Shown piece after piece: positions 18,921-28,370 of a stretch of DNA of 64,000 nucleotides (within the stretch, counting starts at the first letter, position 1; the number at the start of each line of letters is the position of its first letter). The DNA is from Acidobacteria bacterium UBA7540 (GTDB taxonomy: Bacteria > Acidobacteriota > Terriglobia > UBA7540), in contig DLMI01000072.1 in NCBI GenBank assembly GCA_002478145.1, forward strand, positions 1 through 64,000, read 5' to 3'. Both the position numbers and the translations under genes were made by a program. The notes under the pieces are model-generated. The model saw only the letters and a program-made list of their open reading frames with translations, did not search any database and was not told where the DNA came from.

Positions 18921-21380
18921 ATGAGTACTCTGCTTCACGACCTGCGCTACGGCTTCCGCGTGCTGGCGAAGAACCCCGGCTTTACCGCCGTTGCGGTGCT
19001 GACGCTGGCACTTGGTATCGGAGCCAACACCGCCATTTTCAGTGTGGTTTACGGCGTACTGCTCCGCCCCTTGCCCTATCCTAAGCCCGACCAGATCGTC
19101 GAGCTGTGGGAAGTGAATGCCAAGGGCGGACATATGCAGTTCGCCGATCCCAACTTTGAGGACGTGCGCTCACAAAGCCATGTGTTCCGAGGGGTGGCGG
19201 AGTACAGCGCCTGGCTGCAATCAGTGTCCGGCGGCTCCGAACCCACGCGTACCATGGCAGCTTCAGTCTCCCACGATTTCTTTCCGCTGATGGGCGTGGG
19301 ACCCGTTCTGGGCCGGGGATTCTTGCCAGAAGACCAGCGCTTCGGCGCCGCTCCGGTCGCGCTGGTGAGCTACGGCTATTGGAAACAATACTTGGGCGGA
19401 ACGACGGACCTGGCCAGGATCAAGCTGACCGTCGAAAACCAGTTATGCTCGGTGGTGGGTGTGCTTCCGCCCGGCTTCCGATTCCCGTCAGACAGTGACA
19501 TCTGGGTACCTCGTGAACTTTTGGAACGATATCCCAGCCGTACGGCGCACAACTGGCACGTTGTGGCGCGGCGGCGTGAGGGCGTTCCGCTGGCCCAAGC
19601 GCGCGCCGAGCTTACGGGAATCGCACAGAGGCTCAAGCAACAGTACGGCCAAGACACCGGTATGACGGACGTAGCCGTGTCGCCGCTACGTAACGCCCTG
19701 ACAAGCGACGTCCGGCCAGCCCTGCTGGTGCTGCTAGGAGCGGTCGGCTTCCTGTTGCTGGTCGCCTGCGCCAACGTAGTAAATCTGCTGCTCGCGCAAG
19801 CTGCCGCCCGCGAGCGCGAACTGGCGATTCGTTCGGCGCTGGGCGCGGGGTGGAACCGGCTCGTGCGCCAGTTCCTTACTGAAGCCCTTCTGCTTTCCGT
19901 TGCCGGCGGCGTACTCGGCGTCCTTGCGGCGCTCTGGGGTGTGGATGCATTGGTTGCGATGGCCCCGAGCAACCTGCCACGCCTCCAGGATGTCGCGGTA
20001 AACCTGCCCGTTCTGTCCTTCACATTCGCTCTTTCGGTGGCAGTTGCGGCCGCACTCGGCATCTTCACGGCGCTGCGTGCAACCTCCCGAGACCTCCAGG
20101 GGGCGCTGGTGGAACGCGGCCAGGGACACACGGGCACATTGCGCGGCCAGCGTCTCAGCCGCACCGTTATTGCCGCACAGATGGCGATTACGGTGGTACT
20201 GCTGGCCGGCGCCGGGCTGCTGGGCCGGAGCCTTCTGCGCGTGCTCGCGATTGATCCCGGCTTCCGCACTGAACACATTCTGACCATGGACCTTGCAATG
20301 CCATCCGTCGAAAAGGACGCGCAAAAAGTCCAACGGGTGGAATTCCTGAGCGAACTGTTCTCGCGGTTACGCGCAGTTCCGGGCGTCCTGGAAGTCGGCG
20401 GCGTTGACGGCCTGCCCTTGATGACCGGCTTGCCCGACGGCATCTATGTTTTGATGAACCCACAAGAGAAACTGCCGCCCATGGAGGACCTCGAGCGAAT
20501 GTTCCATGATTCCACACGCACCGGCGATGCCGACTATGGTGTAGCGAGCGAGGGCTATTTCCGTGCGCTAGGCATTCCCCTGCGGCGTGGCCGGCTCTTC
20601 GACCAGCGCGACACGATGGATGCGCCGCACGTGGCGCTCATTAGCGAGTCGCTGGCGCGCGAAAAGTGGCCGAACACGGATCCGCTGGGCCGGACAATCG
20701 AGTTTGGCAACATGGATGGGGACCTGCGCTTTCTCACCGTCGTGGGGGTTGTGGGTGATGTCCGGGAAGACAGCTTGGAAAGAAGACCGAACCCGACCAT
20801 CTACGTAGATTACCGGCAACGGCCCCAGGCCATGAATGCCACCGGAAGCTTCACCGTGGTGATGCGCACGGTGGCAGACCCCAGCATCGTTTCTTCCGCC
20901 GCGCGGCAGATTGTACGCGGCCTCGATCCCAATGTTCCGCCCAACTTTAGTACCTTCACCGAGGTTTTTTCCGCTTCGCTCATGACACGCCGCTTCAACC
21001 TGACGCTGGTGGGGGTCTTCGCCGTGACAGCTCTGCTGCTGGCTGTGGCGGGGATCTACGGTGTGATGGCTTATTCAGTGGCGAGGCGCACACACGAGGT
21101 GGGGGTTCGGATCGCGCTCGGAGCTAGCGCGCCAGATGTCTTGCGGCTTGTGCTCAGCCAGGGACTGCTGACCACTGCGGTTGGCCTGGCGATTGGAATT
21201 GCCGGCTCGTTCGTCCTGACTCGCGCCATGCAGTCGCTGCTGTTTGGGGTGAGCGCGACTGATCCGGTTACGCTTGCCGGAGTCGCCTTGCTGCTTGGTT
21301 TTGCGGCGCTTTTGGCCAGTTACATTCCCGCGCGCCGGGCCACTAAGGTCGATCCCATGGTGGCGCTGCGCTATGAATGA
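18921..21380 (+). CDS. ADOP-family ABC permease 6
   Basis: 819 residues. The ATG at 18921 is set by GGAGGAAGG; the longer frame would read through the repeat arm. Leader [15 protein letters not shown]. The first FtsX unit has [20 protein letters not shown] (VVNLL rather than VANLL), a feature shared only with permease 7, so these two form a subgroup. The second periplasmic domain contains a long insert ([20 protein letters not shown]) not seen in the others. C-terminus [19 protein letters not shown]. Confidence 0.93.
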   Translation: MSTLLHDLRYGFRVLAKNPGFTAVAVLTLALGIGANTAIFSVVYGVLLRPLPYPKPDQIVELWEVNAKGGHMQFADPNFEDVRSQSHVFRGVAEYSAWLQSVSGGSEPTRTMAASVSHDFFPLMGVGPVLGRGFLPEDQRFGAAPVALVSYGYWKQYLGGTTDLARIKLTVENQLCSVVGVLPPGFRFPSDSDIWVPRELLERYPSRTAHNWHVVARRREGVPLAQARAELTGIAQRLKQQYGQDTGMTDVAVSPLRNALTSDVRPALLVLLGAVGFLLLVACANVVNLLLAQAAARERELAIRSALGAGWNRLVRQFLTEALLLSVAGGVLGVLAALWGVDALVAMAPSNLPRLQDVAVNLPVLSFTFALSVAVAAALGIFTALRATSRDLQGALVERGQGHTGTLRGQRLSRTVIAAQMAITVVLLAGAGLLGRSLLRVLAIDPGFRTEHILTMDLAMPSVEKDAQKVQRVEFLSELFSRLRAVPGVLEVGGVDGLPLMTGLPDGIYVLMNPQEKLPPMEDLERMFHDSTRTGDADYGVASEGYFRALGIPLRRGRLFDQRDTMDAPHVALISESLAREKWPNTDPLGRTIEFGNMDGDLRFLTVVGVVGDVREDSLERRPNPTIYVDYRQRPQAMNATGSFTVVMRTVADPSIVSSAARQIVRGLDPNVPPNFSTFTEVFSASLMTRRFNLTLVGVFAVTALLLAVAGIYGVMAYSVARRTHEVGVRIALGASAPDVLRLVLSQGLLTTAVGLAIGIAGSFVLTRAMQSLLFGVSATDPVTLAGVALLLGFAALLASYIPARRATKVDPMVALRYE

Positions 21381-21467
21381 AGCTGTCAGCTATCAGCCCT
21401 CAGCAGTCAGCTTTGAGAGAAGGCATCGGCTGCTCGCTGATAGCTGAAAGCTGACGGCTGATAGCTT
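21381..21467. repeat. Heptamer-word inverted repeat, site H
   Basis: Starts immediately after the permease 6 stop: CAGCTAT, CAGCCCT, CAGCAGT words. The right arm is CTGATAG, CTGAAAG, CTGACGG, CTGATAG. Eight-base ATCAATGA-type words follow at 21473-21495. Confidence 0.83.
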
Positions 21468-21506
21468 GTCCTTTAGATGAATCAATGACTCGATGCGAGG
21501 GAGACG

Positions 21507-23927
21507 ATGAATACCCTGCTCCAAGACCTGCGCTACGGCTTGCGCATGCTGGCCAAGAACCCCGGCTTTACCGCCGTGGCGGTACTGACCCTGGCGCTGG
21601 GCATCGGCGCGAACACCGCCATCTTCACTGTCGTGAACGGCATTTTACTGCGGCCACTATCGTTGCCGCAGCCGGAGCGACTCATCTGGCTCTGGCACTC
21701 CTTCCTCCCTCCAAACAGCGGCTTCGGTTCGGTCTCTTACCTGGACTTGGTGGACTGGCAACAGCAAAACACGGTTTTTAAGGGCCTGGCAGCTTTCTAC
21801 AACAGCAGCTTCAACCTGAAAGGAAAAAGTAGTCCGGAGCGCGTGCCAGGCGCGTTGGTCTCCGCGAATTTCTTCGCCGTGATGGGCGTGGGGCCAAAAT
21901 TGGGCCGGGGGTTTCTGCCCGAAGAAGACAAACCCGGGGGGCCGCGGGTGGCGGTGTTGGATGAATCGCTCTGGCGAACCGAATTTGGCGCCGACCCCAA
22001 CATCGTGGGGCGTACCATTTCCTTGAACGAGGAAAGCTATACGGTGGTGGGTACCGTGCCTGCAAGCTTCCGGTTTCCCAGTTCGCAGGTCTGGGCGCCG
22101 CTTGTGCCGGACAAGATGATGCTCAATGCGCGCGGCAACAACATGCTGCAAGTCGTCGGGCGACTCAAGGCGGGCGTTAGCCTGGAGCAGGCTCAGGCCC
22201 AGATGGACGTGATCGCCGCCCATCTGGCGAAACAGTACCCGGACACTAATTCGCATCGAGGCGTGAGGATGCGTCGGGTGCAGGACGCCATGACGGGTGA
22301 CGTCCGGCAAGACCTGTTGGTGCTTCTCGCGGCAGTGGCGTTCGTCTTCCTGATCGCCTGCGCGAACGTGGTGAATCTGCTGCTCACGCGGGCCACGGCA
22401 CGACAGCGTGAATTTGCGATCCGCCTGGCGCTGGGTGCGGGTCGACGGCGTCTAGTTCGGCAATTCCTCACCGAGAGCCTTCTGCTGGCACTTTGCGGCG
22501 GAGCCCTGGGTTGGCTGCTGGCGGCTTGGGGAGTCCATCTCCTGGTTGCCCTGAAGCCTGCCAACCTGCCCCGCTTAGAGGATATCCGTCCGGACGCTGG
22601 AGTGTTAGCGTTCACGGGCGTCGCTTCGGTGCTTGCGGCAGCAGCTCTGGGTCTGGCGATGGCGCTCAAGGCCTCGGGACTGAACATGCAAGGAGCGCTC
22701 AAGGAAGGGGGAACCGGCCTGGGTGGCGGGAAGCGGCACCGCCGGGCGCGCGATCTGCTCGTGATTGCCGAAATAGCCCTTTCGCTGGTCCTGCTGATCG
22801 GTGCGGGCCTGTTGATCGAGAGCTTATGGCAACTCCGGCAAGTGGACCCCGGCCTAAGAGTCGAGCACGTCCTCAGCATGCGTCTCGCTTTGCCAGAATC
22901 GAAATACACGCCTCAACATCCGACTTCTTCGTTCTATCAACCGGTCCTCGAAAAGGTTGCGGCTCTTCCGGGAGTTCAGGCAGCGGGTCTCATCACCCTA
23001 CTACCCTTGCAGGACTCCTGGACCAATGGCGACTTCGAAATCGAAGGCCGCGCGAACATGGACAACGGCTCTGGGACAGCGGAAATTCGGGCCGTGAGCT
23101 CGGACTACTATCGGGCGATGGTAGTCCCTCTGATCCGGGGGCGGTATTTCTCACTGGACGACACGCAGGGCCAACCTCCCGTGGTGATCATCAATAAGAA
23201 GTTGGCGCGTAGCTTTTGGCCGGAAGAGGACCCCGTGGGCAAGCGGATCGAGATCGGCGCTGAGCTGCCCTGGTACACCATTGTCGGCGTTGTGGGAGAT
23301 GTGCGGCAGTCAACGCTCGACGATCCCGTGCAGTTCGAAATCGATATCCCCTATTTGCAATGGCCACCGTCGTGGCCAGATATGACAAAGACGATGAGTT
23401 TGGTTCTCCGGACGGCGCTCGAGCCTGAGGCCGTGGCGGATTCAGCTCGCCGGGCAATTCTCGCCGTGGATCCCGAGCAGCCGGTGTTTGCGGTGGCAAC
23501 CATGTCCCAGGTGGTAATAGAATCCATGGCCAACCGGCGGTTCAACATGTTGCTGTTTGAAATCTTCGCCGGGTTGGCCGTCGTCCTGGCCGCGTTCGGA
23601 ATCTACGGCGTTCTGAGCTATGCGGTGAAGCAGCGCACGCACGAAATCGGCATCCGCATGGCGCTCGGGGCCGGCCGAGGTAAGGTGCTCAGGATGTTCG
23701 TCGGCGAAGGGATGGTACTGGCCGGGGTGGGTATTGCGCTGGGTTTGATCGGGTCCCTGTTATTGATGCGTTTCCTTGCCAACCTGCTCTACGGCGTCCG
23801 GCCTACCGATCCACCGACGTTCATTGTCGTGGCTCTCGTCCTGGCAGCCGTTGCTTGCTTCGCTTGCTACATCCCGGCGCGTCGGGCCACCAAGGTCGAT
23901 CCCATGGTGGCGCTGCGCTACGAATGA
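21507..23927 (+). CDS. ADOP-family ABC permease 7
   Basis: 806 residues; the ATG follows GCGAGGGAG. Canonical N-terminus ([34 protein letters not shown]). The first FtsX unit has [20 protein letters not shown], close to permease 6, and the end is [19 protein letters not shown]. It is the last permease of the array; after it come a broken nucleotidyltransferase module and the second ATPase. The nucleotide sequence of its 3' end matches permeases 1 and 2 almost base for base, although the periplasmic domains are diverged. Confidence 0.93.
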   Translation: MNTLLQDLRYGLRMLAKNPGFTAVAVLTLALGIGANTAIFTVVNGILLRPLSLPQPERLIWLWHSFLPPNSGFGSVSYLDLVDWQQQNTVFKGLAAFYNSSFNLKGKSSPERVPGALVSANFFAVMGVGPKLGRGFLPEEDKPGGPRVAVLDESLWRTEFGADPNIVGRTISLNEESYTVVGTVPASFRFPSSQVWAPLVPDKMMLNARGNNMLQVVGRLKAGVSLEQAQAQMDVIAAHLAKQYPDTNSHRGVRMRRVQDAMTGDVRQDLLVLLAAVAFVFLIACANVVNLLLTRATARQREFAIRLALGAGRRRLVRQFLTESLLLALCGGALGWLLAAWGVHLLVALKPANLPRLEDIRPDAGVLAFTGVASVLAAAALGLAMALKASGLNMQGALKEGGTGLGGGKRHRRARDLLVIAEIALSLVLLIGAGLLIESLWQLRQVDPGLRVEHVLSMRLALPESKYTPQHPTSSFYQPVLEKVAALPGVQAAGLITLLPLQDSWTNGDFEIEGRANMDNGSGTAEIRAVSSDYYRAMVVPLIRGRYFSLDDTQGQPPVVIINKKLARSFWPEEDPVGKRIEIGAELPWYTIVGVVGDVRQSTLDDPVQFEIDIPYLQWPPSWPDMTKTMSLVLRTALEPEAVADSARRAILAVDPEQPVFAVATMSQVVIESMANRRFNMLLFEIFAGLAVVLAAFGIYGVLSYAVKQRTHEIGIRMALGAGRGKVLRMFVGEGMVLAGVGIALGLIGSLLLMRFLANLLYGVRPTDPPTFIVVALVLAAVACFACYIPARRATKVDPMVALRYE

Positions 23928-23929
23928 AG

Positions 23930-24060
23930 TTTTCAGTGATCAGTCTTCAGTTCGCAGTCAAAGCTGGGCCAGCCATTTATATGATGGCCGCGTGGGATCG
24001 GTTCGGATTGACAGAGGCTCGAGCTGGGGACTGAAAACTAACTACTGAGGACTGATGACT
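23930..24060. repeat. Heptamer-word inverted repeat, site I
   Basis: Left arm TCAGTGA, TCAGTCT, TCAGTTC, GCAGTC, starting just after the permease 7 stop. Right arm at 24026-24060 is GACTGAA, AACTAAC, TACTGAG, GACTGAT, GACT. The spacer is about 65 bp. Confidence 0.83.
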
Positions 24061-24184
24061 CGTATGCGTTGGTTCTACAGGTTGCCGCAACGGGAGGGGC
24101 GAGGGCGAGAATCCGACGCCCCCTAAGCGCTTGGACCACGGCTCTGGCATAGGATTCGAGGGCGCCCGCGCGTACAATAGAGGC

Positions 24185-24364
24185 ATGGACCCTGTCGTTG
24201 CCAAGTTTCGGACTTTTCGCGAGGCCGAAGCGGCCACGCGCGACCACTACCGCTGGCTCTCGCCGGCCGAGCGGCTGGAGATTCTGTTTCAGCTTCGGGC
24301 TCTGGCGCACAAGGAGGGCGATGCTGCTTCCGGAAGACTGGCGCGCGTTTATCGAATCGCTTAA
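24185..24364 (+). CDS. Small hypothetical protein paired with nucleotidyltransferase
   Basis: 59 residues: MDPVVAKFRTFREAEAATRD and a charged helical remainder. Small proteins of this kind often precede a nucleotidyltransferase-fold gene, and here the next gene starts inside it (44-bp overlap). A TACAAT box ends six bases before the ATG (24173-24178), so the message could be leaderless; no good -35 box is visible. Function unknown; possibly the antitoxin-like or accessory half of a two-gene module. Confidence 0.5.
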   Translation: MDPVVAKFRTFREAEAATRDHYRWLSPAERLEILFQLRALAHKEGDAASGRLARVYRIA

Positions 24365-24566
24365 CTCAAACGGGGTTGAGTATGTGGTCGTGGGTGCGGT
24401 GGCGCTGGCCTACCATGGATTCCCGCGCTACACAGGCGACCTGGACATCCTGATCCGCAACTCCCCCCAGAATGCCACGCGGCTGGAGTCGGCACTGGGA
24501 GCGTTTGGATTTACGGCTCTTGGTTTGAAAGCGGCGGATTTCGCCGAATCTTATCGCGTGAACTAA
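24321..24566 (+). pseudogene. Truncated nucleotidyltransferase-like gene
   Basis: 81 residues: MLLPEDWRAFIESLNSNGVE, then YVVVGAVALAYHGFPRYTGDLDILI. The G-(A/G)-x-A-x-x-x-H-G and T-x-D-L-D-I motifs are those of the nucleotidyltransferase fold (DUF6036/AbiEii-like group). Family members are usually about 140-170 residues. This one stops at ESYRVN, exactly where heptamer repeat J starts, so the C-terminal half appears lost. It lies between permease 7 and the second ATPase and interrupts an otherwise transport-related gene row. Probably non-functional; a short active form cannot be excluded. Confidence 0.6.
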
Positions 24567-24670
24567 GCTGTCAGCTTTCAGCCGTCAGCTATCAGCTTGA
24601 GCAGTCAGCAAGATGTTGGCAAAAGGGGAGGGGCGTTCGCTGAGAGCTGAAAGCTGACGGCTGGCAGCTT
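24566..24670. repeat. Heptamer-word inverted repeat, site J
   Basis: Starts at the stop of the truncated nucleotidyltransferase: CAGCTTT, CAGCCGT, CAGCTAT, CAGCTTG. The right arm is CTGAGAG, CTGAAAG, CTGACGG, CTGGCAG. It continues as eight-base words (TTCAATGA, ATCAATGA, GCCAATGG, AAAAATGA) at 24676-24708, overlapping the longest possible 5' end of the next gene. Confidence 0.83.
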
Positions 24671-24732
24671 GTCTTTTCAATGAATCAATGAGCCAATGGA
24701 AAAATGACTCAATTGGATATGAGGACCACGCC

Positions 24733-25392
24733 ATGATAACTTTGAGAAACATCGAGAAGTCCTATCCTGTGGGGCCTGGAAGATACTACGTCTTGCGACG
24801 TATCACGGCGGATATTGCTGAAGGGGAATTCGTCACCATCATGGGGCCGTCTGGAGCGGGGAAAACCACGCTCCTTAGCATTCTTGGTATGCTTGATGGC
24901 GCCTGGGAAGGTGAGTACTACCTGATGGAGCGCCCCGTTCATAAAATGAACTTGAAACAGCGGGCAGAAATCGGGAAGCAGACCGTCGGCTTCGTTTTCC
25001 AGCAGTACCATCTCCTGGACGGCCTAACGGTCGCCGAGAACCTCGACATTCCGTTGTCCTACAGGAATATCAAGGCTTCGGAGCGCCAGGCCCTCGTGGC
25101 CGACGCGCTGGACCGATTTCACATTGTCGGGAAGAAGGACCTCTTCCCCAGCCAGCTTTCAGGCGGCCAGCAGCAATTGGTGGCCGTGGCGCGGGCGGTG
25201 ATTGCGAGCCCGAAATTGATCCTGGCTGACGAGCCGACGGGCAACTTGCATTCGGACCAGGGCCGGGAAATCATGGAGCTTTTCAAGAAGCTCAACAACG
25301 AAGGAACAACCATCATCCAGGTGACGCACTCGGAAACTAATGCCGCTTACGGCCACCGGATCATCCGGCTGGTGGATGGGTGGATCACGTGA
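24733..25392 (+). CDS. ABC transporter ATPase 2 (MacB/LolD type)
   Basis: 219 residues from the ATG at 24733; a longer frame would start within repeat words, so I reject it. Walker [11 protein letters not shown]-loop [12 protein letters not shown], signature [14 protein letters not shown], Walker [10 protein letters not shown], switch His QVTHSETNA. The signature has L where ATPase 1 and most relatives have R (QQQRVA). The D-loop also differs (NLHSDQ rather than NLDS), which could change ATPase coupling. It ends the transport part of the locus and precedes the two-component genes. Confidence 0.93.
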   Translation: MITLRNIEKSYPVGPGRYYVLRRITADIAEGEFVTIMGPSGAGKTTLLSILGMLDGAWEGEYYLMERPVHKMNLKQRAEIGKQTVGFVFQQYHLLDGLTVAENLDIPLSYRNIKASERQALVADALDRFHIVGKKDLFPSQLSGGQQQLVAVARAVIASPKLILADEPTGNLHSDQGREIMELFKKLNNEGTTIIQVTHSETNAAYGHRIIRLVDGWIT

Positions 25393-25577
25393 AGCAGTGA
25401 CAAGTGACGAGTGATGAGCCAGAAACGTGATCCCTATTACGATGAATGACTGGCAGACAGCAGTAACGCGCCGCGTCCATGGTCCTTCTAACTCTCGACT
25501 CCTGGCTTCTGCTCGTCACTTGTCACTCGTCACTTGTCACTTGTCACTGTTCTTCTGACACCTGGCACCCGACACCT
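25393..25577. repeat. Heptamer-word inverted repeat, site K
   Basis: Left arm directly after the ATPase 2 stop: GTGACAA, GTGACGA, GTGATGA. Right arm at 25512-25550: CTCGTCA, CTTGTCA, CTCGTCA, CTTGTCA, CTTGTCA. A second right-hand word set at 25556-25577 (ACACCTG, GCACCCG, ACACCTA) is the reverse complement of the GTGTCAG/GTGTCGG words at sites C, D and F. Confidence 0.87.
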
Positions 25578-25620
25578 AAGCAGTGCCGCGTTAAGATAAT
25601 AGCCAGCCCCGAGCATCACG

Positions 25621-26988
25621 ATGATATCCGACGGAACAACCCCGAAAGTCCTGATAGCCGATGACCTGCCCGACGTGTTGGAGGCGCTTCGCCTCCTCCT
25701 CAAAGGCGAAGGCTTCGCAACCGAGTCTGCGACTTCCCCGGCTGGAATCCTGGCGGCGCTCGATGCCCAGGATTTCGACCTGATCCTCATGGACCTGAAC
25801 TTTGCCCGCGATACCACTTCCGGCCAGGAAGGTCTGGACCTGCTCAGGCGGCTCCAGACGATGGACAGCACTTTACCTGTGGTGGTGATGACCGCCTGGG
25901 GGAGCGTGAATTTGGCGGTGGAGGCCATGCGGCGGGGCGCACGGGACTTTGTCCAGAAACCCTGGGATAACGCCCGCCTACTCGCCATTCTGCGTACCCA
26001 GATCGACCTCAGCCGGGCGCTCCGGCAGGGCCTTCGTCTGGAGGCGGAGAACCGGTTGCTCCGCGCCGAGGGACGTCCCACGCTGATCGCGGAGTCGCCC
26101 GCCATGCGCCCAGTGCTGGAACTGATCTCCCGTGTGGGCCCTTCGGATGCCAACGTTCTGATTACAGGTGAGCACGGCACAGGGAAGGAGGTCGTTGCCC
26201 AGACGCTCCATGCCCTGTCCGGCCGGGCAGCGAAGCCCATGGTGACCGTGAACGCCGGGGGGCTTTCCGAAGGAGTGTTTGAGAGTGAACTATTCGGCCA
26301 CGTGAAAGGGGCTTTCACAGATGCCAAGATGGACCGCGTAGGACGTTTCGAGCTCGCCGAGGGCGGAACTTTGTTCCTGGATGAAATTGCCAATGTCTCA
26401 CTCAACTTGCAGGCCAAGCTCTTGCGCGTGCTTGAGACCGGGCAGATGGAGCGAGTAGGTTCCTCCAAGACGCGACGCGTGGATGCGCGCGTGCTCTCGG
26501 CGACCAATGCGGACGTCATCCAGGAAGTGCAGGCCGGCCGCTTCCGCGAAGACCTTCTGTTCCGCCTGAACACTATTGAAATTCACATTCCTCCCCTGCG
26601 CGAACGACGCGAGGACATCCCGCTGCTGGCCAACTACTTCCTGCGACGTTATGCCGAGCGTTACCGGAAACCCCTGACCGCCTTTGAACCCGCGTCGGTC
26701 CAATTCCTTCTGGATTATGCTTGGCCCGGGAACGTGCGGGAGCTCGAGCATGCGGTGGAGCGGGCGGTACTGATGGCGCAAGGCGATGTTGTGCGGCCCA
26801 GCGACTTTGGTTTGCGGACGGAGCGTGAAGGCGCCTCGCGCCTGGAAGCGATGAGCCTGGAGGAAGTGGAGTGCCTTCTCATCAAGAAAGCAGTGGCGCG
26901 TTACGGGGGGAACGTGAGCCAGGCTGCGTCGGCGCTTGGCTTGAGCCGTAGCGGCCTTTATCGCCGCTTGAGGAAATACGGGTTGTGA
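25621..26988 (+). CDS. NtrC-family sigma54-dependent response regulator
   Basis: 455 residues. Receiver domain 9-125 with acidic pocket (ADD, 13-15), phospho-acceptor Asp58 (LILMDLNF) and Lys in VQKPW. AAA+ domain about 150-380 with Walker A GEHGTGKEVV, Walker B GGTLFLDEIA and arginine-finger region. C-terminal Fis-type helix-turn-helix (VSQAASALGLSRSGLYRRLR). The sigma54 contact loop reads GAFTDA instead of GAFTGA, and Walker A has GEHGTGK where GESGTGK is usual. It is coupled to the kinase by a GTGA overlap. The likely target is the upstream transport operon, which has a -24/-12-like element at 3603. Confidence 0.95.
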   Translation: MISDGTTPKVLIADDLPDVLEALRLLLKGEGFATESATSPAGILAALDAQDFDLILMDLNFARDTTSGQEGLDLLRRLQTMDSTLPVVVMTAWGSVNLAVEAMRRGARDFVQKPWDNARLLAILRTQIDLSRALRQGLRLEAENRLLRAEGRPTLIAESPAMRPVLELISRVGPSDANVLITGEHGTGKEVVAQTLHALSGRAAKPMVTVNAGGLSEGVFESELFGHVKGAFTDAKMDRVGRFELAEGGTLFLDEIANVSLNLQAKLLRVLETGQMERVGSSKTRRVDARVLSATNADVIQEVQAGRFREDLLFRLNTIEIHIPPLRERREDIPLLANYFLRRYAERYRKPLTAFEPASVQFLLDYAWPGNVRELEHAVERAVLMAQGDVVRPSDFGLRTEREGASRLEAMSLEEVECLLIKKAVARYGGNVSQAASALGLSRSGLYRRLRKYGL

Positions 26989-28370
26989 CCCAGGCCATGT
27001 CCCCAGACCCTGAAATCCCGAAGACAGGCACGACGGCGCGGCCGGTGCCAGCGCGGCGCACTGGTCCGGCGCTCGAAAACCGCCTGGTGCTCATTGCCCT
27101 GGCCGCAGGTTTCCCCGCCATCCTCGTTGCCCTCGTCCTGTTGTGGACGGGGATTTACTCCTCCCAAACACGCTGGACCCTGGCCGCCATTATGGTCGTT
27201 GTCTGGCTTGGGTTTTCCTTCGCCTTGCGCGGGAAAGTGGCTTACCCCCTCCAGACCCTTTCCAACTTGCTTTCGGCACTGAGGGAGGAGGATTACTCGA
27301 TTCGCGCTCGAGGGACTCGATCCGACTCCGCCCTGGGCGAGGTCTTCACGGAAGTGAACGCGCTCAGTGAGATGTTGAGAGGTCAGCGGCTCTCTTCTCT
27401 CGAAGCCACAGCGTTGCTCCGCAAAGTGATGGAAGAGATCGATGTGGCCATTTTCACTTTCGACGGTGAGCAGCGACTCCGGCTTTTGAACCGGGCCGGT
27501 GAACGGCTGCTGGCACAGCCTGCGGAACGAATCCTGGGGCGGACGGCCATGGAACTAGGTTTGGGCGTGTGCCTCGAGGGCGAGCCGGTGCGGACGATGG
27601 CGACGTCCTTTCCGGGGGGCGCCGGCCGATGGGGAATCCGTCGCAGCACCTTTCGGGAGCATGGCCGGCCGCATCAGATGTTGGTGCTGGCTAATCTCAG
27701 CCGGGCTCTGCGCGAAGAGGAGCGGCAAGCTTGGCAGCGCCTCATCCGGGTTTTGGGGCATGAGCTCAATAATTCCCTGGCGCCCATCAAGTCCATGGCA
27801 GGTACCCTCGGCAGCCTGCTGGCCCGCCAGCCGCGCCCAGCCGACTGGGAGGAGGACGCGCGGCGGGGCTTGAGCGTTATCGAGGGGCGCGCGGAATCGC
27901 TGAGCCGGTTCATGGAAGGCTATTCACGCCTGGCGCGCTTACCGTCGCCCCGATTGCAGCCGGCTGATGTGGGCCCCCTGGTGCGACGCGTGGCGGGCCT
28001 CGAGAGACGACTACCCGTGACCCTGATTCCGGGGCCGGATTTGACGCTGCAGGCTGACGCAGACCAACTCGAGCAGATGCTTATCAATCTCTTACGCAAC
28101 GCGGCGGATGCGGCGCTCGAAACCGGAGGTGGCGTGAAGCTGGGCTGGAGGCGGAGCGGGGACTACGTGGAATTGTTGGTCGAAGATGAGGGACCGGGCC
28201 TTCCAAACACCACGAACCTTTTTGTGCCATTCTTCACAACCAAGGCCGTAGGTACGGGAATCGGACTCGTCCTGAGCCGGCAAATCGCCGAGGCGCACGG
28301 AGGCACATTGACCCTCCAGAACCGGCGCTCGGGCCAGGGATGCGAGGCGAGGGTGAGATTGCCGATATAG
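26985..28370 (+). CDS. NtrB-like sensor histidine kinase
   Basis: 461 residues starting at GTG within the regulator's stop codon. Two membrane helices at about 36-57 and 63-81 leave almost no periplasmic loop, so it probably senses in or near the membrane or in its cytoplasmic PAS domain (about 145-240). Phospho-acceptor His259 in RVLGHELNNSLAPIK; ATP-binding N box NLLRNAADAAL; G1 DEGPGLP; G2 GTGIGLVLSR. The Asn-Asn-Ser variant of the H box is typical of kinases paired with NtrC-type regulators in Acidobacteria. Partner: the regulator at 25621. Confidence 0.95.
   Translation: MTQAMSPDPEIPKTGTTARPVPARRTGPALENRLVLIALAAGFPAILVALVLLWTGIYSSQTRWTLAAIMVVVWLGFSFALRGKVAYPLQTLSNLLSALREEDYSIRARGTRSDSALGEVFTEVNALSEMLRGQRLSSLEATALLRKVMEEIDVAIFTFDGEQRLRLLNRAGERLLAQPAERILGRTAMELGLGVCLEGEPVRTMATSFPGGAGRWGIRRSTFREHGRPHQMLVLANLSRALREEERQAWQRLIRVLGHELNNSLAPIKSMAGTLGSLLARQPRPADWEEDARRGLSVIEGRAESLSRFMEGYSRLARLPSPRLQPADVGPLVRRVAGLERRLPVTLIPGPDLTLQADADQLEQMLINLLRNAADAALETGGGVKLGWRRSGDYVELLVEDEGPGLPNTTNLFVPFFTTKAVGTGIGLVLSRQIAEAHGGTLTLQNRRSGQGCEARVRLPI

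Noticed and set aside
19376..20443. Minus-strand frame of 355 codons inside permease 6
   Set aside because: Arg/Ser/Thr-rich shadow; permease 6 is unambiguous on the other strand.
25393..25577. CRISPR or VNTR array from the GTGAC words
   Set aside because: Unit is 7 bp without unique spacers, and the arms are inverted; it belongs to the heptamer-word family.
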